From assembly GCA_038380795.1 (NCBI GenBank), contig CM076259.1, forward strand, positions 66,183,741-66,247,740: a stretch of DNA of 64,000 bases, written 5' to 3'. The notes under the pieces were generated by a model. The model searched no databases, was not told where the DNA came from, and worked only from the letters and a program-made list of their open reading frames with translations. Made by a program: the position numbers and the translations under genes. Positions 50,561 through 63,206 of this stretch are shown piece by piece; position 1 is the stretch's first letter; each line of letters starts with the position of its first letter. The DNA is from Pyrocephalus nanus (taxonomy: Eukaryota; Chordata; Aves; Passeriformes; Tyrannidae).

Positions 50561-53500
50561 AGTTCCTATTTCTCAAACTCCTGCATCATGAACAAGTGAG
50601 ATATTCTTTGGTCCTTGTTGCTTGAAGCCTTACTTTTGAACCGTACGGGTTACAGAAGCAGCTGCAATACCACAACATATCAGAGCTAGGACTTCCTGCT
50701 CCGATGAGGTGACAAGAAATGGAGAAAAGAACTGGGCAGGGGTAAGGAGAGAAATACAAGACTAATGATCTACGACATTCAGCTGGATTGTTGGGCAGGG
50801 AGACTCAACTTACGCATTTCACATAAGTCACCAGGACCTCAAATAATTTTATGCTCCTATGTAAAAGACCTCACCACTAAGTGCCACAGTTCTATTCCAT
50901 TTTAACTCCTTCCATTTATTGTCAAATTCCATGCAAGATTTTTCTATGGAAAAGAATTTTTCAAATATGTGTTGAGTTATTTATTACATAGCAATTTGTC
51001 TCAAAAAATCAAACATCCCTGAAGCATTGATCATCACAGTGATCAAAAATTATGTTCCTCCTTTCACCACAAAGAGAGCCACTTAGAAGGAGAGCAACTT
51101 CTTCAACAAAAGCCAGTGTTCTGTACCCAAATTTATACCATAAACACTGGGCTGTAAGAAGATATTTGCAGGTTTGAATCACACAGAGGTAAACAATTAC
51201 AGTCCTAAGACAGAGACAGAGTTTCAAGTCCTTTGTCCCATGCCCCTAGTGTCTCATTTCGTATTGCAGATATAACATTAGTCATACAGTTATATTATGA
51301 TTCAAAGGTGTGATTTAGTTAGGAGCAGCCAGGGCAGAAGGTAGGAGACCTATTTGTTATTTCAAATTTCATAATTTCTTTCCAAGTGAGCAGATCCCAA
51401 AACATGTTTGTCTCAGAAATAGAATTATGTATCTATTATGTATCTATTTTTATTAATAAATGAGGTGTTACATCGTCAATAATTTACTAATTATAAATAT
51501 TGTTGATATTATCAAGAAAGCAAGACATAACCTGACTGCATGACTTACATTTTGTGATAATCTTTTATGTGACTTCATTGTACTGAATGTTTAACAAAGA
51601 AGCATTCAGAGTGCACTACAATGTACAAGGCTGCGTTTTATGATCTGCTGGAATGAACTGAATAATACATATCACATATAATGCTGGTCTAAAATATAAT
51701 ACTCTCATATCATGGGTTTGCAAGCTGTTCTGTGAGACCCTGGCTAAACCCCTCGAATTTTATACACAAATCTCATTGTCACCATATAGATCTTTGCTGT
51801 TGCATGCAGAAACTTATCCCGTCCTTCTGTTTTACACTTAAGAAAAAAAGGTTGAAATACGTCAATTTTCTTGCTCTCATTATATCTGGAGTTTGACTTT
51901 CACCTTTGCAAGTAGGGAAGGGGATTCAGCCAGTGTTTAGCTCTGCATAACTTTATCAATGGCTGCATTTCTTTTTGCAGAGTCTTGAGATTCTAAGAAT
52001 AGGGTAAAGGCAAAATTAAAGATTCCTGAAGTAACTCCATAAAAGTACACAAAAAGCTTAATAAATCATGTAGACTGCACTATGGAGCAACAAACTCTAA
52101 CATACCTGTGGGATGAGGGACCTCAAACAGCATCTCCAAAACCTATCATTAAGCTCAGCTTTACATCACTATGTTACACACCAACTGAGGGAACTCTTTC
52201 TCCCTGTTTGTTAGTAATCAAACAAAACATTTTTGTGTCTCTCAGCATTTAACATTCAATTTGTTAAATGTCACAGAAGAAAAATAAAATGAAAAAGACA
52301 TCAGTTAACAATGTAGTCTTTAATGTTTCATCATTCTATGGCTCTGTTTCTCCATGTTGACCTAATTTGCCATGACAGGAACATAGTCTGTGTTTCAGAA
52401 CATTCCAAGTGTAGAAATTACTAAATCTTAGTGAGAATTGTATGCTAGCTTAGCAAATTCATTGACATTATTTTAATAGTTCATAGCAAATCTGTGTCAT
52501 TAAGAAGGGACAACTGTACTAAATGAAACATAATTTGTTTAGGTACCTAATATTTTAATTGTCCCCATTAGGGATTGATCCTTCCTTATATGGAATTCTG
52601 AAATTCTTTCTCAATGTAGTTAGTTGATATCTTGCAAGGTTAGCTGTAAATTCAGTTTTTGGTAGGCCTGTCTGACACTCTAAACAAATCTCACAATATA
52701 AAAACTTCAACTGGAACTGGACAAGTAGGCTAGAAGGTTAAAATAATAATATACCCTCCATTCATTGGTCATATATTCAAAACTGTTTTCATGCATTGAC
52801 AGCAGTGGCTACTGCAGAAGTTTCAATCATGGCAGACAGAAGTCCACCTCACAAAACTGTAAATACAAGTAGTCTAAGAGCCTCTAAAGATCTTAAGTGA
52901 GAAGATAAGAATGGAAAAGTTGATAAATGTAAGCTTCTCTTTCACCTTCAAGGCAGCCATCCTAAAACAAGATTGATGCATTTTGGCATTATTGTGAGTA
53001 AGGCTCTATTTCCCTGTTTAATTATCTTGTAAATACAAAGGGTCTGTAGCAGTCATTGCTATTAAGTGCCAACTCAGAAATGTAAGAATTCAGAAAATGG
53101 AGGAGAAGGATGAGCAAAATGGTGAAGATTTAGGTTAGATGTCATATTGGAACATTCTGCTGAAATTATTGCAAAATACTTGCTAGCAGAGAGAATAATA
53201 AATCTGACCAACCACATTTATTAAAAGTATTCTCTATACATTATTTATTTACAAATAATCACCTTCTAGATATTTAAGTATTAGAGAGACTCTGTTTTTC
53301 CCTAGAAACTTAATTAATTTAGCTGTCCCAGTATAACCCATTTATCCAATTTATCTACTTTTTTATTCTACAAGCTACCTGTAATTTGAGCTGTCATATT
53401 AATATATAGTGATTCCAGTGCACTTAATCAGGACAACTCTAAAATGAAAAAATGGAGGAAAATGCATAAACATTTGCAAGGTCATCTGCAAGCATATAAT

Positions 53501-54495
53501 TTCATGAGTGAAAGTATCCTGTGAAGCACACTATAACCTTAAAAGACAAGGTCAACATGAGTATACTTATTTGCTTATTCCTACATAAATAGGTTTCATG
53601 CATACTATTTAGTATCTACCATTCTTGTGAGATAATTATACTGAAAATTATTAGCTACAAATGCAGCCCCATAAAACCAGAAAACTCAGATAAACATTTT
53701 ATCTTTCATGTTTGCTACCAGTTTCACACTTATGATCTCAAATTAGTTTTGGCAACTCCCACAGATTACTATATACTCTCACTTCTGAACATTTTAAATG
53801 ATTCAGAATAGTGGATTAATTCCCATTAGTTGTGTTCTCAGAAGCTTGGAAATTACTTTGGATACACTTTCCAGAGTATTCCTTTTTCGTCTCCTATGAT
53901 GGAATTTAAGAAGAGTTTGATCTGGGAATGTTCTTTGATATGTTGATGTTCCAGAAACTTTTCACAGCTAAGAACAGTTCCTGAGGGAATTTTAAAAAAA
54001 TTGACCTAGCAATGGAAACATCCAAAACATAGAGCAGATTTGAAGAAATTTGTTTAAACTTATCACACGCATATAGAAGTACATCTCTAAATGTAAGGAA
54101 AAGAATCCATTCCTTCCAACAAAGATCAGAGGTGAGAAAACAGCCTAAGCAGAGGAAAAATCCATGACAATATATGGATTACATTCATCTGCTAGGGTTT
54201 CTTGCCTATGACACTGTTATCCTAAACATGACATTAAGGCATAGCCTGCAGTCCAGTTATCTGCCTGTTCTAGATGACAAGGACAGGAGGCTAGTGCGGA
54301 ACATTGAAATTTGGTGATTTTCATCAATGCCCTCTCAATATCAAACAAAATCCCACTTCACTCAAAGAAACTTTAGACGAGATTTGAGTTACAGACAATG
54401 GAGAGCACCAGGCATTTCTAGGATGCAATTATTTATTCTAGAGGTCTATTTCAGATGCCCTCAATTGCGTCCTGAAAAGACATAGCACTCCACAC
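50561..54495. other. Repeat-poor non-coding DNA, about 3.9 kb
   Basis: No gene, transposon or RNA gene is recognised. A short duplication of ATTATGTATCT lies near 51425-51445. The 72-codon frame at 51009-51227 (minus) is unsupported. Confidence 0.55.
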
Positions 54496-55409
54496 TGTAT
54501 AGGGGTATTGTACACCAGGTACCTGTCAAAGCTGCTTTATCACTCTCCTTAACAAGTGAACAGGGGAGAGAAAATATAACAAAGGGATCAGAAGTTGAGA
54601 TAAGGACAGGGAGAGATCCCTCACAGATTACCGTCATGGGTAAAACAGACTCAGTTTGTGTCTATTCACTGAATTTGTTACTAACAAAATCAGATCAGGA
54701 TAATGAGAAGCAAAACAAATCTTAAAAACACCTTAACCCCACCCCTCCCTTCTTCCCAAGCTGTACCTCCTTCCCAGCAGCACAGGGAGACAGGGAATGG
54801 GGGGTTTGATCAGTTCATCACAGATTGAAGAGTCCTTCCCTGGCTCTAGCTTGGGGTCCCTCCCACAGGAGACAATTCCCCATGAACTTCTCCATTGTGA
54901 GTCCATGCCACGGGCAACAGTTCTCCATGAACTGCTGCAATGTGGGTCATTTTTCAGTGGGGTGCCGCCCTTTAGGCACAGGCTGCTCCAGTGTGGGTCC
55001 CCCACAGAGTCACCACTCCTACAAGAAAACCTGTTCCAGGGCTACTCTCTCCATGGATCTTCAGGTCCTTGCCAGGAGCTCATTCCAGCACAAGCTTCCC
55101 ATGGGTTTACAGCACTTCCTGCTGCTCCTCCACTCACCTTGGTGTCTGCAGAGTTGCTCTTTTCACATGCTCTAACTCGACTTTTCTCTGGCTGCAATTC
55201 ATTCTGCATAATACCATTTTTTTTCCCCTCTTAAATATGTTATCACAGAGGTATCATTGTCATTCCTCACTGGTTCGGCCTTGGCCAGGAGCAGATCCAT
55301 CCTGGAGCCGGCTGGCATTGACTCTGTGGGGAAGCCTCTGGCAGCTTCTCATAGAAGCCACCTCTGTAGCCCCCCTGCTACCAAAATCTTGCCATGCAAA
55401 CCCAATACA
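54496..55409 (-). mobile_element. Solo LTR, minus strand, same family as 19114-20191
   Basis: Read on the minus strand it starts TGTATTGGGTTTGCATGG (plus-strand end 55409) and follows the same order as the copy at 19114: TATTTAA-like box (plus 55231-55237), a GC-rich middle, then 'ggagtggtgactctgtg' and 'gggatctctccctgtcc'. It is about 165 bp shorter, mainly because part of the internal repeat block is absent. The AATAAA of the other copy is AACAAA here (plus TTTGTT at 54674-54679). The end near 54496 is less certain (within about 10-15 bp), since the usual final bases are missing. No viral genes lie beside it, and open frames up to 151 codons on both strands are not genes. No clear target duplication is seen. 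Confidence 0.85.
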
Positions 55410-58189
55410 GGCATATAGAAAATTAATTCACCTGTGGACAGTGTAGATGTACATGTTTGGTCAAAAACCATGGCACATCTCTGATTGCTACATTTCTTTC
55501 ATTTGGGAAAGTCAATGAGAAGCCTTATGAGTGACCAACTTCACTGTTACCTATATTCCAGAACAAATGCAATCAATTTGATGATTTATAATGTCAGCTA
55601 AGTTATGTTATCTTAATATTTAATTCTTATTTACTAAGCTTGAGACAATGCTGTGCCCAGTTGACTTTTCTGATGAAACATCAAATCCGATTTATGTCTC
55701 TGCAGAGCTTTCATTAGGACTCTGTTTTCTGAGGGGTATAAGAGGACGATATTGAAATCCCTGTGCTCTGAACATGCGTTCACTTAGAGAATCTCTGGCA
55801 CCAGTTTTCTTTGTTCAGTGCCAACATAGTGAAATGCCAGGACACTCATGCCATTGCATATCTAAGATATTGACACCATTCAGCTCCCTATGTTCTTCCT
55901 TTTTATTTTATTTTAAGTTTCTAGTTCAGTCAAGCAATAAGCAGAAAAATGGGTGCTATGGAATAGAGCTGACAAAAATTAAAAGAATATTTAAGAAAGC
56001 AAAAGTATAAAGAACTAGTCACTTATCACCATTCCTTCTAGAGACAAAGGTTTCGGACACAAAGCATGTCATAAGTTTCCTGTCTGCTTCAAGGATTATT
56101 CAGCATCACTTCCAGCCATAAGAGGTCTTTTTTTACTCAAAATTTTTACTTAAGATGCTCACATCTTAGTTCTCTAGGACTAAGGCCTTCCTGTAGTAAC
56201 CCATGGCTTTATCATTTCCAGATTTAATATTACTCAGAGCTACCCAAACAAGCAGAATTTGGTGGGGCCCCTTATTAAATAACTTTCCTGAGAGAATACA
56301 TGAACCTTGGCTGCACTAGCTGGAAAATTACCAGAACAAAGTTTGCAGCATTCACTCAGAACAACAGAACCAATAAATAATAGTAAACAGACATATTTCT
56401 GAGAGATCCCTTATCCCTCGCTCTTTGATATCACCATGGCAAATCTAATCACAAGTGTTTGCACTTACACTGCCATGCTATTAACAGTAACATCAGTTTC
56501 TCATGGGAGTTCATCTCTGTTTGATTTTTAAAAAAAACTGTTACTATGTTATCAGTTAACATTTCTAATTAATAGAATATTAGTAGCAGAGGCTTTAGTT
56601 CCCCAGCCTATTCAGTGTTAGGCTACAGACCAGACTTTTTTTAGGCAAAGTTTATAATTGCTTTAGTTAAAGATGCAGATGTAGCTGTACCTTGAGATCT
56701 ACTTTGCTCTGGAAGCTCCTTTCTCACTTGATTAGACAGGATCTTGTTATCTTCAACCATCTATTCTTCCAGGGGTTTTTTAACACATTGCTCATGAAAC
56801 TGTAAGAGGAGGTAACAGACATTCTTTTGACATTAAAAGGATTCAGAGGAGTTCATCTTTTCAATCTTTGTATGTATATTTCTGTAGGACATAGTTTTAA
56901 AATTATGCATTTGGACTATGAGTGTTTATATGGAAAACTCTTCAACATGTAAATAAATAGCTTATCCTCTGAAAGCTAAATAATTCCATATCTTGAAATA
57001 GTAATTTCACACTGTGAGTGCAGTCCATCTAATAAAACAGTTGTAGGTTAATACTGTAATTGCCATAATTCACAACTACCGTTTTTTAACTAAGGTTAAA
57101 AATTTAGGTTTTAAAAAGCTAGGTTTTAAAATCTCTTTACAGCTATAAACCAAACATTGATATTTACCATGAAGTCTCTTCATACTATGTTTCATCCCAT
57201 TTTGTCAATCAATACCTAATACAGTGTTAGTCTAATTATATACATGCAATATAATTATAAATAGAATATAATTATATTGTAAGTAGAAATCCTCCTATTA
57301 AACATAACAATGCTTTAGACATGGTTAGACTAAAGAAACAAAGCTCTACAGAGTTGTGTACAATTATTATCTAAACAAAGAGCCGAAATGCCATATGAAG
57401 ATGGAGCACAATAAAAGTGACTGATATGTCATCTTTTTGTATTAGTTATGATATTGTATGCTGACTACTTTACAATGCACTCTAGATTCAAAAAAGTGTG
57501 TCATAGTGCTGGTTGAAGACATATATTTCTGTTATTGATCTAACCTGTTTAAATTACACTATTGTTTTCAAGGAAAGCTTATAATCCTTTTTAGATGAGT
57601 GACATGTTTTCTTTTTATCTTTAGTGCTTTACAGAAAAAAAGATGAAGCAGAGGGAGCATCAGATTTAGCGAGCACGTGCATCAGCTATTACCAGTCACC
57701 TTTCTCATACTTATTTCATTAATGCGGTTTCAGAAGGTCAGACCTGTAGCAGATATGTTACTCAGGTGACCACAGAAACACCAGCACTAATGCATGTCAC
57801 TCACAGAAGTAAAACATCTCTTCTCGGGCCATTGCTGCCCAGTCAGGACACCACTGCAATGAATGAATTGTTACAATTAGTCTCATAAATGTGTGTAAAA
57901 AAACAACTGCCATCACTATACTTCCTTCAGATCTACAGAACAGATCTCCTCATACGCAGACAAAGGAGGCCTTCTGCAGAGAGAGAGAGGGAAAAACATG
58001 GATATGTTCTCTAAGCTGGTCATAACATATGGGAAGAAACCCACAAGGCTGGTGAATTTCCAAAGCATGAATTAGACAACAATGAACATGGGGGATCAAC
58101 ATCCCCAAGACATATTCAGTGCAGGGTGCAAACCCCAATCTAATTGTCAAAATGTCAGTACCTATATGTAAGTTAAGAGTCTAAGGTCC
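55410..58189. other. Non-coding unique DNA
   Basis: No gene or repeat is recognised apart from an AT hairpin at 57247-57279. Open frames (55774-56010 plus, 57950-58150 minus) lack domains. Confidence 0.55.
57247..57279. repeat. Perfect 12-bp inverted repeat, AT-rich
   Basis: CAATATAATTAT (57247-57258) and ATAATTATATTG (57268-57279) are exact reverse complements with a 9-nt loop. It is likely just AT-rich self-complementarity. Confidence 0.9.
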
Positions 58190-58757
58190 TGTGGTGGGTT
58201 GACCTTGGCTGTACACCAGGTGCCCACCAAGCTGCTCTATCCCTTCTCAGCTGGACAGGAGAGAGAAAATATGGAAAACAATTTGTAGATTGAGATATGG
58301 CAGTTTAGTAAAGCAAAAGGGAAAGGTTGCACAAGCACAAGAGAAGGAAAAAACCCCAGATATTATTCCTTACTTTCCATCAGCAGGTAACGTCCAGCTA
58401 CTTCCCGGGAAGCAGGGCTTCAGCACACGTAACAGTTATTACAAGAGGCAAACACTGTAAATAATGAATGTCCCCCCTTCCTCCTCCTTTTTTTAGCTTA
58501 CATGGTATGGTATGGAATATTCCTTTGGTCAGTTTGGGTCAGGTGGCCTAATTGTATTGCCGCTGCCATCTTGCCCACTGCCATCCTACCGCTGGGAGCA
58601 GAATGTTGGAGAGGCAGTGCTGACACTGTGCCAGCACTGCTCAGCAGTAGCCAAAGCACAGGTCTGTTATCAACACTTTTCCAGCTCCAATGCAAAGCAC
58701 AACACTGTGAGGGCTGTTGTGGGGAAAATTGACTCCACCTCATCCAGACCCAATGCA
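58190..58757 (-). mobile_element. Solo LTR, 568 bp, minus strand, a second ERV family
   Basis: On the minus strand the element starts TGCATTGGGTCTGGATGAGG and ends GGTCAACCCACCACA, so it has TG...CA ends. Its first part matches an LTR type common in neoavian birds, with 'gtggagtcaattttcccc' and 'catattccataccatacc'-like blocks. Its last 60-70 bp are shared with the LTR at 19114 ('gtgggcacctgg' ... 'tcaacccaccaca'), which suggests related families. Candidate 5-bp target duplications GGTCC (58185-58189) and GTTCC (58758-58762) match at 4 of 5 bases, as expected for ERVL-like insertions. Internal open frames (58498-58778, both strands) are not genes. Confidence 0.85.
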
Positions 58758-58959
58758 GTTCCCATTATGGTCAGCTGAATGCTAGTCAATGCAAGCAAGA
58801 AAGCTGTACATCTGGCTAAATATCATTAGCTACTTTGGAGTGATTTTAAGAACTCTCAGCGTCTATTATTTTTATGGACTAGATGAAAGTTGAGATACTT
58901 AACTCACAGATTGGTGCTTGCATTTAGAATCCTAAATTTAGATTTTCAGAATCCAAAGC

Positions 58960-59014
58960 TGACACTCCCTAGAGGAACCTACTAACCTCAGTCATTCTAT
59001 GATATTGTGATTTC
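58960..59014 (+). mobile_element. Possible CR1 3' tail relic
   Basis: 'ccctagaggaacctactaac' followed by CTCAGTCATTCTATGATATTGTGATTT resembles the last 40 bp of CR1, including a partly preserved ATTCTATGAT octamer. It is too short and worn for a firm call. Confidence 0.5.
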
Positions 59015-60059
59015 TCAGTTTCATATGCCTAGTCAACAGAAGATGATGAAGCAATGAAAGATTTTGAATAGCTCTCTCAACCTTCTGAAAACTTCAAAAT
59101 CAAAATCATTACCACATATTACACGAGACTGCTTAGAATTTTGCTTTGCAACAGAAGTTTAGTCTAAGCACAGAAACATTTAACCTTGATAAAAACAATT
59201 CAAATTTTAAAGCACTAGTGACTTTCGTGCTCATTGCCTCTTTTGGTTTATTCTTCGGGCTTTAATTTCTTAGTTGTTTTATATATATTTTATCATTAAA
59301 TTTCAAAAAAGCGTGTTCGATATGAGAGTAACTGAATCCTTTTGTATTTATCACAGTTGCCAGTTCATAGTCAGTGCCTGGTGAAGGGAGATATCCATTA
59401 TCAAAGTAATGATAATCTATTTTAATAGACTCCACCCATCTACGAGGCAAACTCAGGAAGCTGTGATCACTTCTAACCCATCATACACAGCTCTCAGCAT
59501 GAGGTGCACTCCCTTTCCTCCACTTTCATTCATATCTTCAGCTCCCTGCTTCCTTTGAGGGTATGCAGCATTTCTTGGAGGTGTACTTTGGTCCCTGTTG
59601 CACAAAACATATTGAAGTCACCTACTGCTTTGAAAACATATGCCTGTATTTTAAAGCGAGATGAATTTCTATTTACAGATTAAGCAAGATTTAGAGGAGA
59701 TCAATGAAGATTCCCTCAACTGATACAAAAAACAGATTTTGTAGACTTTAGAATAATCAAAGAGTTAATGTTTCATTCTTTCATGACTAAAACTCACTGG
59801 TAGGCTTTTATTATGTTAATTTTCCAAACTTGCAAAGGAAAAACTCAGTAAACTGAAGGTAACCAAAGGGGCTGTTTGGTAGAGACAGAAATGAACTGTG
59901 TCTTTTGAAGTGTTCCAGAGAAAATGTGTTCAGAATATTTAAGTCTCAAGTGAGTTACCAAAGGTTATTCATTCACAAGTGAGATAAATTCATACCTGTC
60001 AAATTGTCTGGATCCTCTGTGTGATCACTAGGGCCTCAAATCATTTATTTTTTTCCCCA
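59015..60059. other. Non-coding unique DNA
   Basis: Nothing gene-like or repeat-derived recognised. Confidence 0.55.
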
Positions 60060-60420
60060 GTGAAAGTTCAATATTTTCACATATCCAAATTTAGTAGCAT
60101 TTCCTGTGTCTGAAAGTAAATGAATTCATTTTCCTTTCATCTCACTTTCCACTTTTACGAGACTAGTGTGAAGAAAAAAATAAATCCAGGTTGGCTGGCA
60201 TAAATTGTTTTAAAGTACCGTTTCACAGTGCAAACAGCCTGCAGCCTCCTTACAACAGATACTATATTTGTAAACAATCATTTCAGTAAAATCCTTCCTC
60301 TGGCCGTGATTTAAAATGGGTGTGTAAAATATTTCAAACCAATTCAAGACCTGCATAGTCCTTGAAGACTTTTCCCCTGCTTAAGCTCTTGGACGTGCAA
60401 AAGAAGTGTATTGAACAAAA
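60060..60420. promoter_or_regulatory. Possible conserved non-coding block (weak)
   Basis: This repeat-free segment has a forkhead-like TTTGTAAACAA (60268-60278) and a more even base composition than its neighbours ('cacagtgcaaacagcctgca'). It is an impression only, with no conservation evidence available here. Confidence 0.2.
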
Positions 60421-63191
60421 AAGCTTTCCTTCTTCTCCACTTTGATACATGATCAAAAAGGAATAATTGTAATCAGTCTAAACTTGCATTATTGTAATAA
60501 CATCAATCACTGTTCCCATCACACAAAAAGTGCGGAGTGTATTTGATATCAGTCCTGTGGATTGATGATAATTCAACGGGCCAGGGTTAAAAAAGGCGAT
60601 CAAGAATAGCAAAAACCTCGCATTTTCAATTAAAAGAAGAGATGGTATGGGCAGACAACAGAGAAAGAGTTTGCTCATGAGGCCAGAACTGCAAAAATGG
60701 TGGACAGAAGAAAGAGTCACATTATTGAGGGACACAAAAAGAGACAGAGACCAATACTGTAGGTGTTTCCTCTATTTTCCTATTCTTTTTACAATTTCCT
60801 GTTCTTATTACTAACTGCGTAGGATAGCAATTCAAAATGTAGGTGGGCTCAAGGTCACACTGACTGTATAGCAAATTTTTTAAAAAGAATACTTATATTC
60901 TATATTTCTGACTGCATGACAAATACCTTAATTTTATTTAGTTTCACAAAAATAAAAAAAGGAAACAAGTTCCATATACTTTTCGCATGCTAAGTCAACA
61001 TTAAAAAATAAACCCCAGAATATAGTTTCTCAAAAAACAATTCTGGTTTATATTTTTGTATTCTGTACTTTTAACTTTTTCTGGGTTTGTTGATGAAGTT
61101 CTATGGTACAAAGCATGTATGTTTGGCATCTAGATGCAATGAAAGAAGATGAAATTTTGGAAAAGGTAGTGGAACAAAACTTCAGGAAACCTGCCTCCTG
61201 CCCAGGTAAGTAATTTCAGAATTCCTACTTTTCCATATAGTGTCACTAGATCTAATAATGTATCTTCATTCTATCAAATTTGTATCTTTCTGGATAAAAT
61301 TTTAAATTCTTCCACCCAGTCACACTGATGTAATTGACACTGGGGTTTTCTTGTTTGTGCGGGTTTTTTTTAAAAAATCTATGAATAATTTTTATTTTTA
61401 ATTCAGTGCTTTACTCCTCACTTAGGATATATTGGTTCTGAAAAATGAAGCCTACATGTTATCTACTGTTTTGATGATGTCTGATTCATAATGGGGAACA
61501 CCTATTGGTGCAGAGTTAAAACAATGTCAATCAGAGGAAAAAACAAACCATTCAGTCTCCTAAAATTGAAAGAGTCAAATATTCCATGTATATTGACTAT
61601 GACTATATTGCTCATTTGGATGAATTTTTATATTTACATATGTAAGTTAGAATGTGTATACAAAAGAAATATAAAATATTATTAATAATATTATTTTAAA
61701 TAATTTTTGTTTTTATTATTAAACTTTATTTGAACATCTATTGTATGTATATAAAATTTCAAAAAATTATTTTCAAGGGTTCTGATAACACTATTAGTCT
61801 ATTAGCTACACTATTTTAATTTACTATTGCAAAATGTACAAAACTGACATATTTTGATCCTACCAAGGGGAGAATCTGGCCCAATGGGGTGAGAGGAGAA
61901 TGTAGCAGCATATGTATATTGTATAAATACAAATAAAACAGATCACAAGGTACTCAGAAAATGACAGATACTTTAATTCTTAAAAGGCTTAGACTTTCAA
62001 CCCCTTTAGAAATTATGAAATAAAGAATAACAAAAAAACAACCCCTCATTATTATCCAAGCAGAAGTGGTATAAGATCATTTATCTTGATGGATGTCACC
62101 TTAGAGCACATATTATCCCTATCTCTCAAAGTGTTTTTTCCCCCTTATTTCATCTCTGACATTCATTGTAAATTTAATGATCCACATACGATTTGCTGGT
62201 GTCTCAGTCTGGTGTTTTGAATCATGAAACTGGTACTAAATTTATGGCACTGCAGTACCACTTAGTGAATCATTAAGCAGTACAGTGATTTTAACGATTT
62301 GGATCATACTGGACCTCATCACTGTATAATGAGGTTCCATTTAGTGTAAATTTTATGTAAAAATTCAATTTGCAAACCAACAACATGAAACTACAACATT
62401 TTTTCTAACTTGACATCACATTTATTTATTGTGATTTCCATTAGTGTTTCATGTGGGGAAAGAATATGCCACCTCATTACAAAAATAATTTTTTACAGTC
62501 CTCGCACCACTGAAAAATATACACTTTCAGACTGGTATTTTTTGTGGGAATCTCTTTCAAAACATAAACCTCTAGAGGGTTTAGATGTGGTTATTAGAGT
62601 ATGCTAAATTAGACTGTGGTATTACTGATGTAGCTAAGCACTTGAAGAAGTGATTGTTCAAAGGGTTCCCAAACACTTCTCTGCTGTCCAAGAGGATCCA
62701 CCAACACAGAGGGGAACATTCCTTACTGCCCAGCTCGAAAGCATTGGGTCACCCCTTTACCATTTACAACATAAACTCTGTTTCTCCAACCAAAGACTTA
62801 AGATGCTGAATGTTTATTAATTGCTTCTCTAAAATGCACTGAAGGAACTAACTAGATATATGCAACCAAGCTAAATAGAAATTCCCCACTCTAAGAGTTT
62901 TGCACTGTAGGAAGTGTACTGAGTGCAATGAAACTAACGTACTGTTATAGTTTCCATAGAAAGTTTTCCATTTGCAAACTAGTAATTTTTAGCATTGTTT
63001 TCCATAAAGTTTGCTTCTCAAGTTGATTTTCTTTAGACAAAAACAATCTAAAACATTCACAGATAATATTTGGATCGTTCTCTGGTTCGATTTCACCAAA
63101 CCTTTTGGTAGGATTAACTAATATGGTTGGGCCAGAGCCCAAAAACAGAAGAACCTTAATGGGAAGGAAATACAGTTCTTGAAAAGACTGA
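60421..63191. other. Non-coding AT-rich DNA
   Basis: No gene or transposon is recognised. The 61660-61760 stretch is made of AATATTATTAATAATATTAT-like AT repeats. Short frames at 60478-60735 (minus), 61491-61685 (plus) and 62410-62607 (plus) show no domain. Confidence 0.55.
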
Positions 63192-63206
63192 TTTTTTTTT
63201 TTTTTT
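63192..63206. repeat. Poly(T) run, 15 nt
   Basis: An uninterrupted T run. It is a simple homopolymer with no recognised associated element. Confidence 0.9.

Noticed and set aside
54733..55446. Several 90-151-codon open frames on both strands
   Set aside because: All lie in the solo LTR, whose GC-rich sequence has few stops. They are not viral or host genes.
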